From Paracoccus amoyensis (GTDB lineage: Bacteria > Pseudomonadota > Alphaproteobacteria > Rhodobacterales > Rhodobacteraceae), in NCBI RefSeq assembly GCF_014490725.1, contig NZ_JACOQL010000004.1:434001-498000 (forward strand): a DNA stretch of 64,000 bases, in the 5' to 3' direction. This document shows positions 1 to 8,783 of this stretch, piece after piece. Position 1 is the stretch's first letter; every line of letters begins with the position of its first letter. The notes beneath the pieces were generated by a model, which had not been told where the DNA came from, searched no databases, and was given only the letters and a program-made list of their open reading frames with translations. Made by a program: the position numbers and the translations under genes.

Positions 1-101
1 AGCAAGCCCAGACCCAAGAACAGAAAGCCTGCCGATACTTTGTCAATGCTGTCGGCCGACACGTCCATCATTTCGGTTTCTGCGTGCGCCTTGATCGCCA
101 T
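1..101 (-). CDS. Partial hypothetical protein (N-terminus only)
   Basis: Only the first 33 codons are inside the window; the gene runs off the left edge. The ATG at 101-99 is preceded by a plausible AGAAG ribosome-binding site. The visible N-terminus is polar and acidic (about 25 residues, beginning MAIKAHAETEMMDV) and then turns hydrophobic (AGFLFLGLGL), which could be the start of a membrane segment. I do not recognise the family. It is divergent from the FemAB-like gene at 412. Confidence 0.5.
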   Translation of the reverse strand, partial: MAIKAHAETEMMDVSADSIDKVSAGFLFLGLGL

Positions 102-411
102 GGCTATTCTTCTCGTTAAAATAAACCCAAAGGGGCAAGACGAAAAAAAATCGGATCATGGCATATAATGCTTGATGCGGCATTGACCGTAAAATTACGT
201 TGTGATGCTTCACTATTCCCGAGGGTTAAGCCTTTCACACGTCCCGCATTCACGATGCCTGGATCAAGCGGCGGTCCGGCCATTATGACCAGTTGAACGC
301 CTGACCAAAGCCACATCGGATATCTGATCCAATTCCATAAGCATTCGTTATTTTTTCCGCCTGACATGACAGCGGATTGTTATACGGTGCCCCCTGACAA
401 TCCGGCTTCGA

Positions 412-1560
412 ATGCCTACCTTCACCGTCATGACCGCACCCCTGACACTGACGACGCATTCTTCCATCGCCGACATTCCGGCCCCTGATTGGGACGCACT
501 TGGCGATGGAAACCCATTCACCACACACCGCTTTTTGCGCGCGTTAGAGGATTCCGGTTCGGTCGGGCGCGGGACGGGCTGGCAACCGCTGCACCTAAGC
601 GTCGAACGGGACGGACAGATTGTCGGCGTGACGCCGGTTTACGCAAAGTCGCATAGCCAAGGTGAATATATCTTTGACCACGCCTGGGCCGATGCCTTCA
701 TGCGGGCGGGCGGAAACTATTACCCGAAACTGCAATGCGCTGTGCCCTTCACCCCCGCGACCGGCGCACGCTTGCTGGCCCATGATCCGACGGTGAAGCA
801 GGCATTGCTGGCAGGCATGATGCAGGTCGCAGATCGTGGCGGGGCTTCGGGGGCGCATGTGACCTTCTGCACCCCGGAAGAAGCGGTTCTGGGCAAGGAG
901 GTTGGTTTTCTGCCGCGCGTAACCCAACAATTTCACTGGCTGAACAAGGGTTACCACACCTATGGCGATTTCCTTGCCGCTCTGTCCTCGCGCAAGCGAA
1001 AGGCGATTCGCAAGGAACGGGAACGCGCCCAGGGTTTCGGCGGCCAGATCCGGCACCTGACAGGCGATGATCTGCGCCCGGAACATTGGGACGCCTTTTG
1101 GGCATTCTATCAGGATACCGGCAGCCGCAAATGGGGTAGGCCCTATCTGACGCGCGACTTCTTTGACCGCATCCATGAGACCATGCGCAACGACATTCTG
1201 CTGGTGCTGGCTGAAGAGGACGGATTTCCAATCGCCGGGGCGTTGAACCTTATCGGTGTCGATACACTATATGGCCGGTATTGGGGCTGTCTGGAAAATC
1301 ACGCCTTCCTGCATTTCGAACTGTGCTATCATCAGGCGATCGACTACGCGATTGACCACGGCCTTGCCCGCGTCGAAGCGGGTGCACAGGGCGAACATAA
1401 GCTTGCCCGCGGATACGAACCGGTTGCAATCCATTCGCTGCACTGGGTGCAGGATGAAGGCTTTCAGCGCGCCTTGGAAAATTATCTGGATCAGGAACGT
1501 GCGGCCATAGGGCAGGAAATCGAAGCCCTTGCCGATTGGACACCCTTCAAGAAGGGTTGA
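412..1560 (+). CDS. FemAB-like / GNAT-fold acyltransferase (COG3146 type)
   Basis: The 382-residue protein resembles the COG3146 group, annotated as peptidogalycan biosynthesis/recognition or GNAT-family proteins. Typical features are the PxxWDAL start, a central block with RKRKAIRKERERA (about residues 197-209), and a C-terminal EAGAQGEHKLARGYEP segment characteristic of the family. No signal peptide is seen, so a cytoplasmic location is likely; substrate and donor are unknown. An internal ATG at 430 is an alternative start, and neither has a strong ribosome-binding site. It is convergent with the peroxiredoxin gene. The family call is firm but the biochemical role is not established. Confidence 0.85.
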   Translation: MPTFTVMTAPLTLTTHSSIADIPAPDWDALGDGNPFTTHRFLRALEDSGSVGRGTGWQPLHLSVERDGQIVGVTPVYAKSHSQGEYIFDHAWADAFMRAGGNYYPKLQCAVPFTPATGARLLAHDPTVKQALLAGMMQVADRGGASGAHVTFCTPEEAVLGKEVGFLPRVTQQFHWLNKGYHTYGDFLAALSSRKRKAIRKERERAQGFGGQIRHLTGDDLRPEHWDAFWAFYQDTGSRKWGRPYLTRDFFDRIHETMRNDILLVLAEEDGFPIAGALNLIGVDTLYGRYWGCLENHAFLHFELCYHQAIDYAIDHGLARVEAGAQGEHKLARGYEPVAIHSLHWVQDEGFQRALENYLDQERAAIGQEIEALADWTPFKKG

Positions 1561-1565
1561 ACGAA

Positions 1566-1590
1566 GCAGAGGCGGTCGAACCGCCCCTGC
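1566..1590. terminator. Hairpin between convergent genes
   Basis: An inverted repeat, GCAGaGGCGGT / ACCGCCcCTGC with a CGA loop and one mismatch, lies between the stop codons of the convergent acyltransferase and peroxiredoxin genes. There is no clear T-tract on either strand, so it is a possible bidirectional terminator rather than a classical one. Confidence 0.4.
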
Positions 1591-1599
1591 TGAAATGTA

Positions 1600-2082
1600 T
1601 CAGACTTTTTCCAACAGCGCTTCGCCCGCGCTGACGCTGCACTGACCGGGGGACTCTTCGACATCCAGCACCTCGACCGTGCCATTGTTCAGCAGGCCGG
1701 CAAATCGCTTGGTGCGACCAAACAGGCCGGCGGGTGGCGCGTCAAAGGACAGGCCAAGTGCCTTGGTCACGCTGCCATCCGCATCGGCCAGAACCTCGAT
1801 CCCGGCCGCATCAGCACGGGTCGACTTGGCCCATGCATCGGCCACGAAAGGATCGTTCACCGTCAGACAGACGATCCGGTCAACGCCTTTTGCACGAAAC
1901 TGATCGGCGGTGCGCACAAAGCTGGGCATATGCGCATTGGTGCAGGTGCCCGTAAACGCGCCGGGCACGCCAAAGATCGCCACGCGACCCGTCAGGCTGG
2001 CAGTATCGACCGCCTCGGGGCCATTCTCTCCTACTTTCAGCAGATTGCCTGCCGGAAATTTGTCGCCTGCAGCAATGGTCAT
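1600..2082 (-). CDS. Peroxiredoxin, Prx5-type (redoxin family)
   Basis: A thiol peroxidase that reduces H2O2 and organic peroxides in the cytoplasm. At 160 residues it has the usual length of bacterial Prx5-type enzymes. The active-site segment GVPGAFTGTCTNAHMPSF carries the peroxidatic Cys (about residue 48), with Gly where many members have Pro (FTPTC). A second Cys near the C-terminus (SPGQCSVSAGE) could act as the resolving residue. The following VNDPFVADAWA motif is typical. The start codon has good family alignment (MTIAAGDKFP). The gene is monocistronic, convergent with the gene at 412 and divergent from the flavoprotein at 2168. Confidence 0.93.
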   Translation of the reverse strand: MTIAAGDKFPAGNLLKVGENGPEAVDTASLTGRVAIFGVPGAFTGTCTNAHMPSFVRTADQFRAKGVDRIVCLTVNDPFVADAWAKSTRADAAGIEVLADADGSVTKALGLSFDAPPAGLFGRTKRFAGLLNNGTVEVLDVEESPGQCSVSAGEALLEKV

Positions 2083-2167
2083 GCCACGTCCTCCTGAATT
2101 GCAACGGATTCGGCCTGACTATAGGGTGCGGCCCGACGACACGCCATAGACCGGAAAGGGGCTGGCC

Positions 2168-3367
2168 ATGCACATTGTGATCCTTGGGGCAGGGCAGGCC
2201 GCGACCTCGATGGCGGCACGTCTGCGCACGAAGGGACATACAGGCCCGATCACGGTCGTCGGGGCCGAATCCGTCGCCCCGTACCAACGTCCGCCCTTGT
2301 CCAAGGCCTATCTGCTGGGTGAAATGGGGCTGGACCGTCTGGTGCTGCGCGGAGATAGCTGGTGGGCGGATCATGGGGTTGACCTGCGCCTGTCGGAAAC
2401 GGTCACCAGCATTGATCGTGATAACAAGACCGTCACCACCACCCACGGGCAGATAGCGTATGACACGCTTGCCTTGACCCTGGGCGCCACGCCACGACGC
2501 CTGCCCGCATCGCTGGGCGGCAGTCTTCCCGGTGTCTACACAATCCGCGATCTGGCAGATGTGCAGGCCATGGCCTCGGTCATCCGGCCCGGTATGAATA
2601 TGATCGTGATCGGCGGCGGCTATATCGGGCTGGAGGGCGCAGCGGTTGCCCGCAAACTGGGCCTTGACGTCACGCTGCTGGAATCCGCACCTCGAATCCT
2701 TGGTCGCGTCGCGGCGCCCCAGACAGCCGACATGATCCGCGACCTGCACCGCGCCCATGGGACCGTTATCCGCGAAGGCGTCCAGATTGCGCGGATCACC
2801 GGCACCGACCGTGCGACCGGCGTCGAACTGGCCGACGGCAGCCGGCTGCCGGCCGACATCATTGTCACAGGCATCGGGATCACCCCCGAAACGGCGCTCG
2901 CCAAGGCGGCGGACCTGACAATCCAGAACGGCATTGCGACCAATGAATACGGAGTCACCTCTGATCCCGCGATCTGGGCTGCGGGCGATTGCGCCAGCTT
3001 TCCATGGCAGGGCGCGCGGCATCGTCTGGAAAGCGTCGGCAATGCCATCGACATGGCCGAAGCGGTCGCCGACAACATCCTTGGCGCAAATAAACCTTAT
3101 CTTGCAAAGCCGTGGTTCTGGTCCGATCAATTCGACGCCAAACTTCAGATTGCAGGTCTTTGCACGGGCTATGATCAAATTGTCACACGCCCCGGTGATG
3201 CGGCCCATGGCGGGTCTGTCTGGTATTATCGCGACAGTAAACTGATCGCGGTAGACGCGCTGAACGATGCCCGCGCCTATATGATCGGCAAGCGCCTGAT
3301 CGAAAGCGGCAAGTCCCCCGATCCCGACCTCATCCCCACCACCCCAGATCTGAAGGCGCTTTTGTAA
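2168..3367 (+). CDS. NAD(P)/FAD-dependent ferredoxin (rubredoxin/putidaredoxin-type) reductase
   Basis: A 399-residue flavoprotein that should pass electrons from NAD(P)H through FAD to a small iron-sulfur protein. The N-terminal dinucleotide-binding motif GAGQAATSMA, the YQRPPLSKAYL block and a second Rossmann fold GGGYIGLEGAAVARKLG (about residues 147-163) are characteristic, as are the ATPase-like WAAGDCASF motif and the C-terminal reductase domain with WFWSDQFDAKLQIAG. No ferredoxin or P450 gene is adjacent, so the partner is unknown. It is followed by an intergenic repeat and then rsmD. Confidence 0.9.
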   Translation: MHIVILGAGQAATSMAARLRTKGHTGPITVVGAESVAPYQRPPLSKAYLLGEMGLDRLVLRGDSWWADHGVDLRLSETVTSIDRDNKTVTTTHGQIAYDTLALTLGATPRRLPASLGGSLPGVYTIRDLADVQAMASVIRPGMNMIVIGGGYIGLEGAAVARKLGLDVTLLESAPRILGRVAAPQTADMIRDLHRAHGTVIREGVQIARITGTDRATGVELADGSRLPADIIVTGIGITPETALAKAADLTIQNGIATNEYGVTSDPAIWAAGDCASFPWQGARHRLESVGNAIDMAEAVADNILGANKPYLAKPWFWSDQFDAKLQIAGLCTGYDQIVTRPGDAAHGGSVWYYRDSKLIAVDALNDARAYMIGKRLIESGKSPDPDLIPTTPDLKALL

Positions 3368-3381
3368 TGTCCTGCATTGGT

Positions 3382-3422
3382 CTGCAAATATCCTCGGGGG
3401 TCCGGGGGCAGACAGCCCCCGG
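3382..3422 (+). repeat. Intergenic GC-rich repeat with hairpin, copy 1
   Basis: The stretch starting CAAATATCCTCGGGGGTCC leads into a perfect hairpin, CCGGGGGC (3402-3409) / GCCCCCGG (3415-3422), with loop AGACA. A related copy in opposite orientation lies at 61381-61428. The motif resembles short palindromic intergenic repeats common in Rhodobacteraceae. It sits just upstream of the rsmD start and could act as a terminator or mRNA stabiliser. Confidence 0.55.
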
Positions 3423-3434
3423 TCGCGTGCAGGC

Positions 3435-4001
3435 ATGAGGATCGTCGGCGGCAATCTGCGCGGCCTGAAACTGGCAGATATCGGCGAAGGGGATATGGAC
3501 GCGCATCTGCGGCCAACGACTGACCGCGTGCGCGAATCCATCTTCAATCTTCTGATCAACAGCTTGCCGCAAAACCCGCTGCCCGGCGCGCGGGTGCTGG
3601 ACCTGTTTGCCGGCACCGGAGCCTTGGGGTTAGAGGCTTTGTCGCGCGGTGCTGGACATGTTGCCTTTGTCGATAATGGCGTGAAATCCCGCGCCCTCAT
3701 CCGCAGCAATGTGGAAAAAGCGCGAGCCACGGCCGTCACCGATATCTGGCGGCGTGATGCCACGCGGCTGGGCGAAATGCATGGGCGGGCCTATGATCTG
3801 GTCTTCCTCGATCCGCCTTATTCTTTGGGACTTGGCGAACGGGCTATCGTATCTGCGCTTCAAGGGGGGTGGATCGCCCCCGGTGCCACCATCGTCTGGG
3901 AAGAGGCGAACCCGCCTCTGGTTCCCTCCCAACTGCTGCTGATCGACCAGCGTCGTTATGGCAACAGCACCGTAGCCATCCTGCGTTTTCCCGCTGTCTG
4001 A
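3435..4001 (+). CDS. rsmD: 16S rRNA (guanine(966)-N(2))-methyltransferase RsmD
   Basis: Methylates the N2 of G966 in 16S rRNA using S-adenosylmethionine during 30S assembly. The 188-residue protein has the family N-terminus MRIVGGNLRG, the RPTTDRVRESIFN block (about residues 31-43), the SAM-binding LDLFAGTGALGLEALSRG motif and the catalytic DPPY motif (FLDPPYSLG, about residue 124). Length matches the family. The start at 3435 gives the canonical N-terminus, with a short AGG as ribosome-binding site directly after the hairpin repeat. Confidence 0.96.
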   Translation: MRIVGGNLRGLKLADIGEGDMDAHLRPTTDRVRESIFNLLINSLPQNPLPGARVLDLFAGTGALGLEALSRGAGHVAFVDNGVKSRALIRSNVEKARATAVTDIWRRDATRLGEMHGRAYDLVFLDPPYSLGLGERAIVSALQGGWIAPGATIVWEEANPPLVPSQLLLIDQRRYGNSTVAILRFPAV

Positions 4002-4098
4002 ACACAAATGTCTATCCGAAATGTGATTTCCATTCCGTGTGTTAACAATGCCTACTAAGGCAAGGAAATCGTTCTCTGTTCGGATAAGGAGGTCGCAG

Positions 4099-4536
4099 AT
4101 GACCAAGGCAATTCTTCGCGCAACGGGGCTTAGCCCGATCTTGTTCGCGCTGGCCTGCGGGGCCTATGCGCAGGACGCCAGTCAGGATCACAGCGGTCAC
4201 GACATGGACGCCATGACCCAAGCAGCGCCAGCCGACGCGGCCACCAACCCTGCCACCCAGGGCTATGCCGAGGCGATGGAAAAGATGCACGAAGATATGG
4301 CGGTCGAGCCGACCGGCAATGCAGATGCTGACTTTGTCATCGGCATGATCCCGCACCATCAGGCCGCGATCGACATGGCCAAGGTTGTGCTGGAACATGG
4401 CGAAGATCCCGAAATCCGCAACCTCGCGCAGGAAATCATCACCGCTCAGGAAGCTGAGATCAAATGGATGAATGAGTGGCTGGTCAAGAACGGTTACGAA
4501 GCCAAGGGGGCCGACGAACCCGCCAAGACCGAATGA
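4099..4536 (+). CDS. DUF305 domain protein, exported
   Basis: A 145-residue exported protein with a four-helix ferritin-like DUF305 fold. The start at 4099 is chosen because a strong AAGGAGGT ribosome-binding site lies 6-13 bases upstream and the resulting N-terminus is a signal peptide ending at AYAQ. The mature protein begins with a His/Asp/Met-rich stretch (SQDHSGHDMDAM) and then the family core (DADFVIGMIPHHQAAIDMAK, C-terminal EIKWMNEWL). DUF305 proteins are often found near copper-handling genes and may bind metal; no copper genes are adjacent here. Confidence 0.9.
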   Translation: MTKAILRATGLSPILFALACGAYAQDASQDHSGHDMDAMTQAAPADAATNPATQGYAEAMEKMHEDMAVEPTGNADADFVIGMIPHHQAAIDMAKVVLEHGEDPEIRNLAQEIITAQEAEIKWMNEWLVKNGYEAKGADEPAKTE

Positions 4537-4543
4537 TCTGATT

Positions 4544-4571
4544 GCGCGGTGACCGTCGAGGGTCGCCGCGC
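4544..4571. terminator. Hairpin between convergent genes
   Basis: An 11-bp stem, GCGCGGTGACC / GGTCGCCGCGC with one G-T pair and a 6-base loop, lies between the DUF305 stop and the aminotransferase stop. No T-tract follows on either strand. Position and stability suggest a shared terminator. Confidence 0.45.
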
Positions 4572-4578
4572 GTCCACC

Positions 4579-5757
4579 CTACGCAGGTTCTGCAATCACG
4601 CGAGCGGCGGCATCCAGCGCCCCCGGTCCATGCGGAATGTCAAGCGCCACCATGCCTGCCTGCATAGCCCCAAGCACGCCAAGGATCATCGCCGCGTTGC
4701 AATGGCCCATATGCCCGACGCGCAGCGCATTGGCCGGATCCTCCGCGCCCAGACCGACGCCCAGCGTCACGCCGCATTGTTCCGCTGTCCATGCCCGCAA
4801 CGCCTCTGCCCCCGGCAGCTTCATCGCCGTGACCGACGCGGCACGCGCACCCGGATCGGCAACTGACAGCCTGATGCCGGTATCGCCAACGCCCCAGGCG
4901 TCGCCCGCGGCCCAGACCGCGCGGGCCAAAGCGGCGTGCCGCGCCCAGGTTGCGATCAATCCTTCTTCGTCAAGGATCATCCGCAATGCCTCGTCCAGCG
5001 CAAAGATCAACTGCACCGGGGGCGTGCCACCCCAATATCGCCACAGGGCATCCGGGCTGGCGTTGGCCCGCAAATGCCAGTCCCAATACGGTGTCGTCAG
5101 ATCGGTCCGCCCCCGCATTGCAGCCTTGTCCGAAAACCAGACAAAGGCTGCGCCGGGCGGGCACATCAACCCTTTCTGACTGGCGGAAATCAACACATCG
5201 ACGCCCCAGTCATCCATCATCAACGGCGCACAACCCAATGACGCGATGGCATCCACCACCAGCAACGCGGGATGATCGCCCATGGCGTCACGCAGCGCGG
5301 GAATGTCGGCCATGCAGGCACTTGCCGTATCCGTCTGACAGACCATCACCGCCTTGATGACGTGGTCGTGGTCCACCGCCAGACGTTCGGCCAGAACGCC
5401 GGGGTCGGGTGGCAATGATCCGCAATCCAGCGTCTCGACGATGACGCCCATCTGGCTGACCTGTTCGGCCCATGAGCGGCCAAAATGACCCGATGTAATG
5501 ACCAGCGCATGATCGCCGCGATGGAACATATTCGCGGCCGACGCCTCCCACGCGGAATGGCCATTGCCGATATATGGTGCCAGATGAGCTTCCGTTCCGG
5601 CCAGCCGTTTCAACTGTCCCATCACCCTGACGTTCATCTCGGCCAGGTCCGTGCCGTAGATATCGGGCGACACCCGATGCGCCGCACGCAGCACGCGTTC
5701 CGGCAGGGGTGAGGGCCCTGGAATGGCGATCATGGGATAACCGGCGGCAAGGCTCAT
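4579..5757 (-). CDS. PLP-dependent alanine-glyoxylate/serine-glyoxylate-type aminotransferase
   Basis: A class V aminotransferase of 392 residues. The N-terminal MIAIPGPSPLPERVLRA segment, the SGHFGRSWAEQ substrate-binding region and the PLP-lysine motif SASQKGLMCPPG (about residue 190) identify the alanine-glyoxylate/serine-glyoxylate/phosphonate aminotransferase group. The true substrate cannot be told from sequence. The start at 5757 (MSLAAGYPM) is preferred over an upstream ATG at 5814 because AAGGACA lies 7 bases before it and family members begin here. A gene-free region of about 460 bases follows upstream. Confidence 0.9.
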   Translation of the reverse strand: MSLAAGYPMIAIPGPSPLPERVLRAAHRVSPDIYGTDLAEMNVRVMGQLKRLAGTEAHLAPYIGNGHSAWEASAANMFHRGDHALVITSGHFGRSWAEQVSQMGVIVETLDCGSLPPDPGVLAERLAVDHDHVIKAVMVCQTDTASACMADIPALRDAMGDHPALLVVDAIASLGCAPLMMDDWGVDVLISASQKGLMCPPGAAFVWFSDKAAMRGRTDLTTPYWDWHLRANASPDALWRYWGGTPPVQLIFALDEALRMILDEEGLIATWARHAALARAVWAAGDAWGVGDTGIRLSVADPGARAASVTAMKLPGAEALRAWTAEQCGVTLGVGLGAEDPANALRVGHMGHCNAAMILGVLGAMQAGMVALDIPHGPGALDAAARVIAEPA

Positions 5758-6217
5758 GCTGACTGTCCTTTGACTGATACCAGAAGCGGTATGCCGGTCC
5801 CAGGCCAAGGTCAACGGGTCTAGCCCCTTGCTTCCTTTTGCTTTTACAACGTCACCGGAATTTGTGATCGGGCAAACAGTTCTGGCCTTTACCTTGCTGG
5901 CCGCCGATATCGGCTTACCATCGATGTTCTTGTGTCCAGAAAGTTGCGGTCACTGACGCGTCTTCAATGCGGGGGCCACAAAAAACCGCACCAGATCCAG
6001 TGACGTCGCGGAGCTGAATTTTGCAAGGCGGCCAAAGGCAGTAATGATGGATCGGTCGAATGGGCCGATGGCGGTGGTGAGGGGATGGACGACCGGCCAG
6101 ATATCTGTCTGCATATCTGTCTGCGCGCAGACCAAGACGCACCTACCTTGCCGCCCATGCCCGGTCCGGGCTAAGTCTGTCCCAGATTGACGACAGCCAT
6201 GAAGGGCTTAGCAGCAC
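5758..6217. other. Gene-free region between divergent genes
   Basis: I see no convincing gene in these 460 bases. The overlapping open frames on the minus strand at 5915-6158 are Cys/Trp/Arg-rich, lack good ribosome-binding sites and look non-coding. The region must hold the promoters of the aminotransferase and the ABC exporter. A 12-base tandem repeat lies at 6101-6124. Confidence 0.5.
6101..6124. repeat. 12-bp tandem direct repeat
   Basis: ATATCTGTCTGC occurs twice in perfect tandem about 95 bases upstream of the ABC exporter start. It could be a regulator-binding direct repeat or a simple slippage product. Confidence 0.5.
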
Positions 6218-7960
6218 GTGACCCAGCCTGATAACTCCGCCCAATTGTTTCGCAGGTTGTGGCACGATTACTTGCGCATGCATCGTGGCAGCATGTTGGG
6301 TGCCTTCATCCTGATGACGCTGGAGGGGTCAACCCTTGCGCTGATTTCGTGGATGTTGAAACCCTTGTTCGACCGGGTTTTCATCGGCAAGGAAACCGGC
6401 GCGATCTGGTGGGTTGGCGGGGCGATTTTCGGCATCTTCCTGCTGCGGGCGGTGACATTGGTGGCCAGTCGGTCGCTGCTTAGCCGTATTTCGCTGGGCA
6501 TCTCGACGCAGATGCAGACCGACCTGCTGGCGCATATCCTGACACTTGACGGAAAATTTTTCCGTGACAATCCTCCGGGCGCGATGATCGAACGTATTCA
6601 AGGGGATACGATTGCGGTTCAGGGGGTCTGGTCCACCATTATCACCAGCACGACCCGCGACGTCATCTCATTGATCATGCTTTTCGCTGTCGCGATTTCG
6701 ATTGATCCGGTCTGGACCGCGGCGGCGTTGATCGGTGCGCCCATCCTGATTCTGCCCGCGACGATGGTGCAGCGTTACATCCGCCGTAAAATGCGTCAGA
6801 ACCGCGCCAATGCCAGCGCCCGCGCCACCCGTCTGGATGAGGTGATGCACGGCGTAAACTCGATCCGCCTGAACCGCGCGGAAGAGGATCAGACCCGCCG
6901 TTTCGCCCAGATCGTCGCCCGTATCCGGCAGTCCGAGGTCAAGGTCGCGGCCATGTCCAGCCTGATGCCTGCGCTGACCGACATCGTGACCGGCATCGGT
7001 TTTGTCGCCGTGTTGTTGCTTGGCGGGCGCGAGGTGATGGAGGGCGAACGCAGCGTCGGCGATTTCATGTCCTTCTTTACGGCCCTTGCGCTGGCCTTTC
7101 AGCCGATGCGTCGTCTGGGCGGTCTTGCCGGGACGTGGCAGACCGCAGCGGCCAGCCTGGAACGCATCTATCAGGTCTTTGACACTACGCCCGCCATCAC
7201 CTCAGGCCCGCGGAAAGAGCCGCCCGACAACACCTCGATCCGGCTGGACGATGTCTGGCTGGCCTATGATGATCAGAAAGTGCTGAACGGTCTGACTTTC
7301 ACGGCGGAAGCGGGGCAGACGACAGCTCTGGTTGGTCCGTCTGGGGCGGGGAAATCCACTGTTTTCAACCTGCTGACCCGCATGGCCGATCCCGACAAGG
7401 GACTGGTGCTGCTGGGCGGCGTGCCGGTTCAGGATTACGATCTTGCCGTGCTGCGCGACCAGTTTTCAACCGTGGCACAGGAATCTGCCCTGTTCGATGA
7501 AACGCTGCGGGACAATATGTTGATGGGCTGCCCTTCGGCGGATGACGCGACGCTGCAACGTGCGATGGATGCGGCCCATGTCAGCGATTTTGTCGATGGC
7601 ACGACCCGCAGTCTGAACAGCTCAGCCGGGCCGCGTGGCTCGGCCCTGTCGGGGGGGCAGCGCCAGCGGATTGCCATTGCCCGTGCCGTGCTGCGTGACG
7701 CCCCTATCCTGCTTTTGGACGAGGCGACAAGCGCATTGGACACCGCCAGCGAACGTCTGGTTCAGGATGCGTTGGTCAACCTGTCCCAAGGTCGCACCAC
7801 GCTGGTCATCGCGCACCGCCTGTCCACCATCCGCAACGCCGACAAGATCGTGGTGATCGAGGCCGGCAGGGTTGTCGAACAGGGCAGCCATGACCAGTTG
7901 ATGGCAAAGGACGGCATCTATGCCCGTCTGGTCGCCCTGCAATTCGGAGACAGCCAATGA
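6218..7960 (+). CDS. ABC exporter, fused permease-ATPase (MsbA/lipid-exporter-like)
   Basis: A 580-residue half-transporter expected to work as a homodimer in the inner membrane. The N-terminal about 320 residues form the six-helix exporter domain; the C-terminal part is the nucleotide-binding domain with Walker A GPSGAGKST (about residue 373), signature LSGGQRQR (about 477), Walker B ILLLDEA and the switch His in IAHRLS. The MsbA-like layout suggests lipid or drug export, but the substrate is unknown. The start is GTG. The gene overlaps ygfZ by the tetranucleotide ATGA, so the two are translationally coupled. Confidence 0.92.
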   Translation: MTQPDNSAQLFRRLWHDYLRMHRGSMLGAFILMTLEGSTLALISWMLKPLFDRVFIGKETGAIWWVGGAIFGIFLLRAVTLVASRSLLSRISLGISTQMQTDLLAHILTLDGKFFRDNPPGAMIERIQGDTIAVQGVWSTIITSTTRDVISLIMLFAVAISIDPVWTAAALIGAPILILPATMVQRYIRRKMRQNRANASARATRLDEVMHGVNSIRLNRAEEDQTRRFAQIVARIRQSEVKVAAMSSLMPALTDIVTGIGFVAVLLLGGREVMEGERSVGDFMSFFTALALAFQPMRRLGGLAGTWQTAAASLERIYQVFDTTPAITSGPRKEPPDNTSIRLDDVWLAYDDQKVLNGLTFTAEAGQTTALVGPSGAGKSTVFNLLTRMADPDKGLVLLGGVPVQDYDLAVLRDQFSTVAQESALFDETLRDNMLMGCPSADDATLQRAMDAAHVSDFVDGTTRSLNSSAGPRGSALSGGQRQRIAIARAVLRDAPILLLDEATSALDTASERLVQDALVNLSQGRTTLVIAHRLSTIRNADKIVVIEAGRVVEQGSHDQLMAKDGIYARLVALQFGDSQ

Positions 7961-8676
7961 CCCGCCGCATCATCCGCATCACCGGCGAAGATCGCATCGA
8001 CTTCCTGCAAGGTCTGGTCACGAATGACGTCACGAAGATCCCCGTTTGGGCCGCTATCCTGACGCCGCAGGGCAAATATCTGGCCGATTTCCTGATCATA
8101 CCCGATGGCGATGCGCTGCTGATCGACGTTCACGCAGATCTGGCCGATAACCTGATCCGCCGCTTGTCGATGTATAAGCTGCGCTCCAAGGTGCAGATCG
8201 AGCCAACCGATATGACCGTTGCCCGTGGCACCGGCCCCACGCCGGAGGGCGCGATCACCGACCCGCGCCATGACGCGCTTGGCTGGCGGCTTTATGGCGG
8301 GCAGGGGGATGACGGCACCGATTTCGACGCTATTCGCGTGCAGCATACGATCCCTGAAACGCTGGTCGAGTTGATCCCCAGCGATACCTATATCCTGGAA
8401 GCCGGTTTCGACCGCCTGCACGGCGTCGATTTCCGCAAAGGCTGTTATGTCGGACAGGAAGTCACCGCCCGCATGAAGCACAAGACCGAGCTGCGCAAAG
8501 GGCTGCGGACGGTCCGTGTCGACGGCCACGCCCCCACCGGCACCCCCATCACCCGCGACGGAAAAGAGGTCGGGACGCTTTTCACTCAATCGGGCGATCA
8601 CGCCATCGCCTATCTGCGCTTTGACCGCGTGGGCGAGGGGATGATGGCGGGCGAGGCGCGGGTGTTTGAGGGGTGA
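7957..8676 (+). CDS. ygfZ: Folate-binding protein YgfZ (CAF17-like), Fe-S cluster assembly factor
   Basis: A 239-residue member of the GcvT/YgfZ folate-binding family, which helps insert or maintain 4Fe-4S clusters in proteins such as MiaB. The diagnostic KGCYVGQE motif with the conserved Cys is at about residues 162-169, preceded by the family segment LEAGFDRLHGVDFRKG. The N-terminus (ITGEDRIDFLQGLVTNDV) matches the family. Its start overlaps the exporter stop (ATGA); the pairing with an ABC exporter has no obvious functional explanation. Confidence 0.93.
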   Translation: MTRRIIRITGEDRIDFLQGLVTNDVTKIPVWAAILTPQGKYLADFLIIPDGDALLIDVHADLADNLIRRLSMYKLRSKVQIEPTDMTVARGTGPTPEGAITDPRHDALGWRLYGGQGDDGTDFDAIRVQHTIPETLVELIPSDTYILEAGFDRLHGVDFRKGCYVGQEVTARMKHKTELRKGLRTVRVDGHAPTGTPITRDGKEVGTLFTQSGDHAIAYLRFDRVGEGMMAGEARVFEG

Positions 8677-8783
8677 TTGCACCCGAAAAACGCCTGATCT
8701 GTGGGGCGTCAGCGTTCTGAACCAAAGGTGCAACCAGATAAAGGTCGCTGAAAGATCGTCAGCAGGAAGGAAGCGTAGTCACC

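Noticed and set aside
1880..3763. A 627-codon minus-strand open frame
   Set aside because: It lies antisense to the well-supported ferredoxin-reductase and peroxiredoxin genes, is Arg/Asp-rich with no recognisable domain, and is a typical GC-rich shadow frame.
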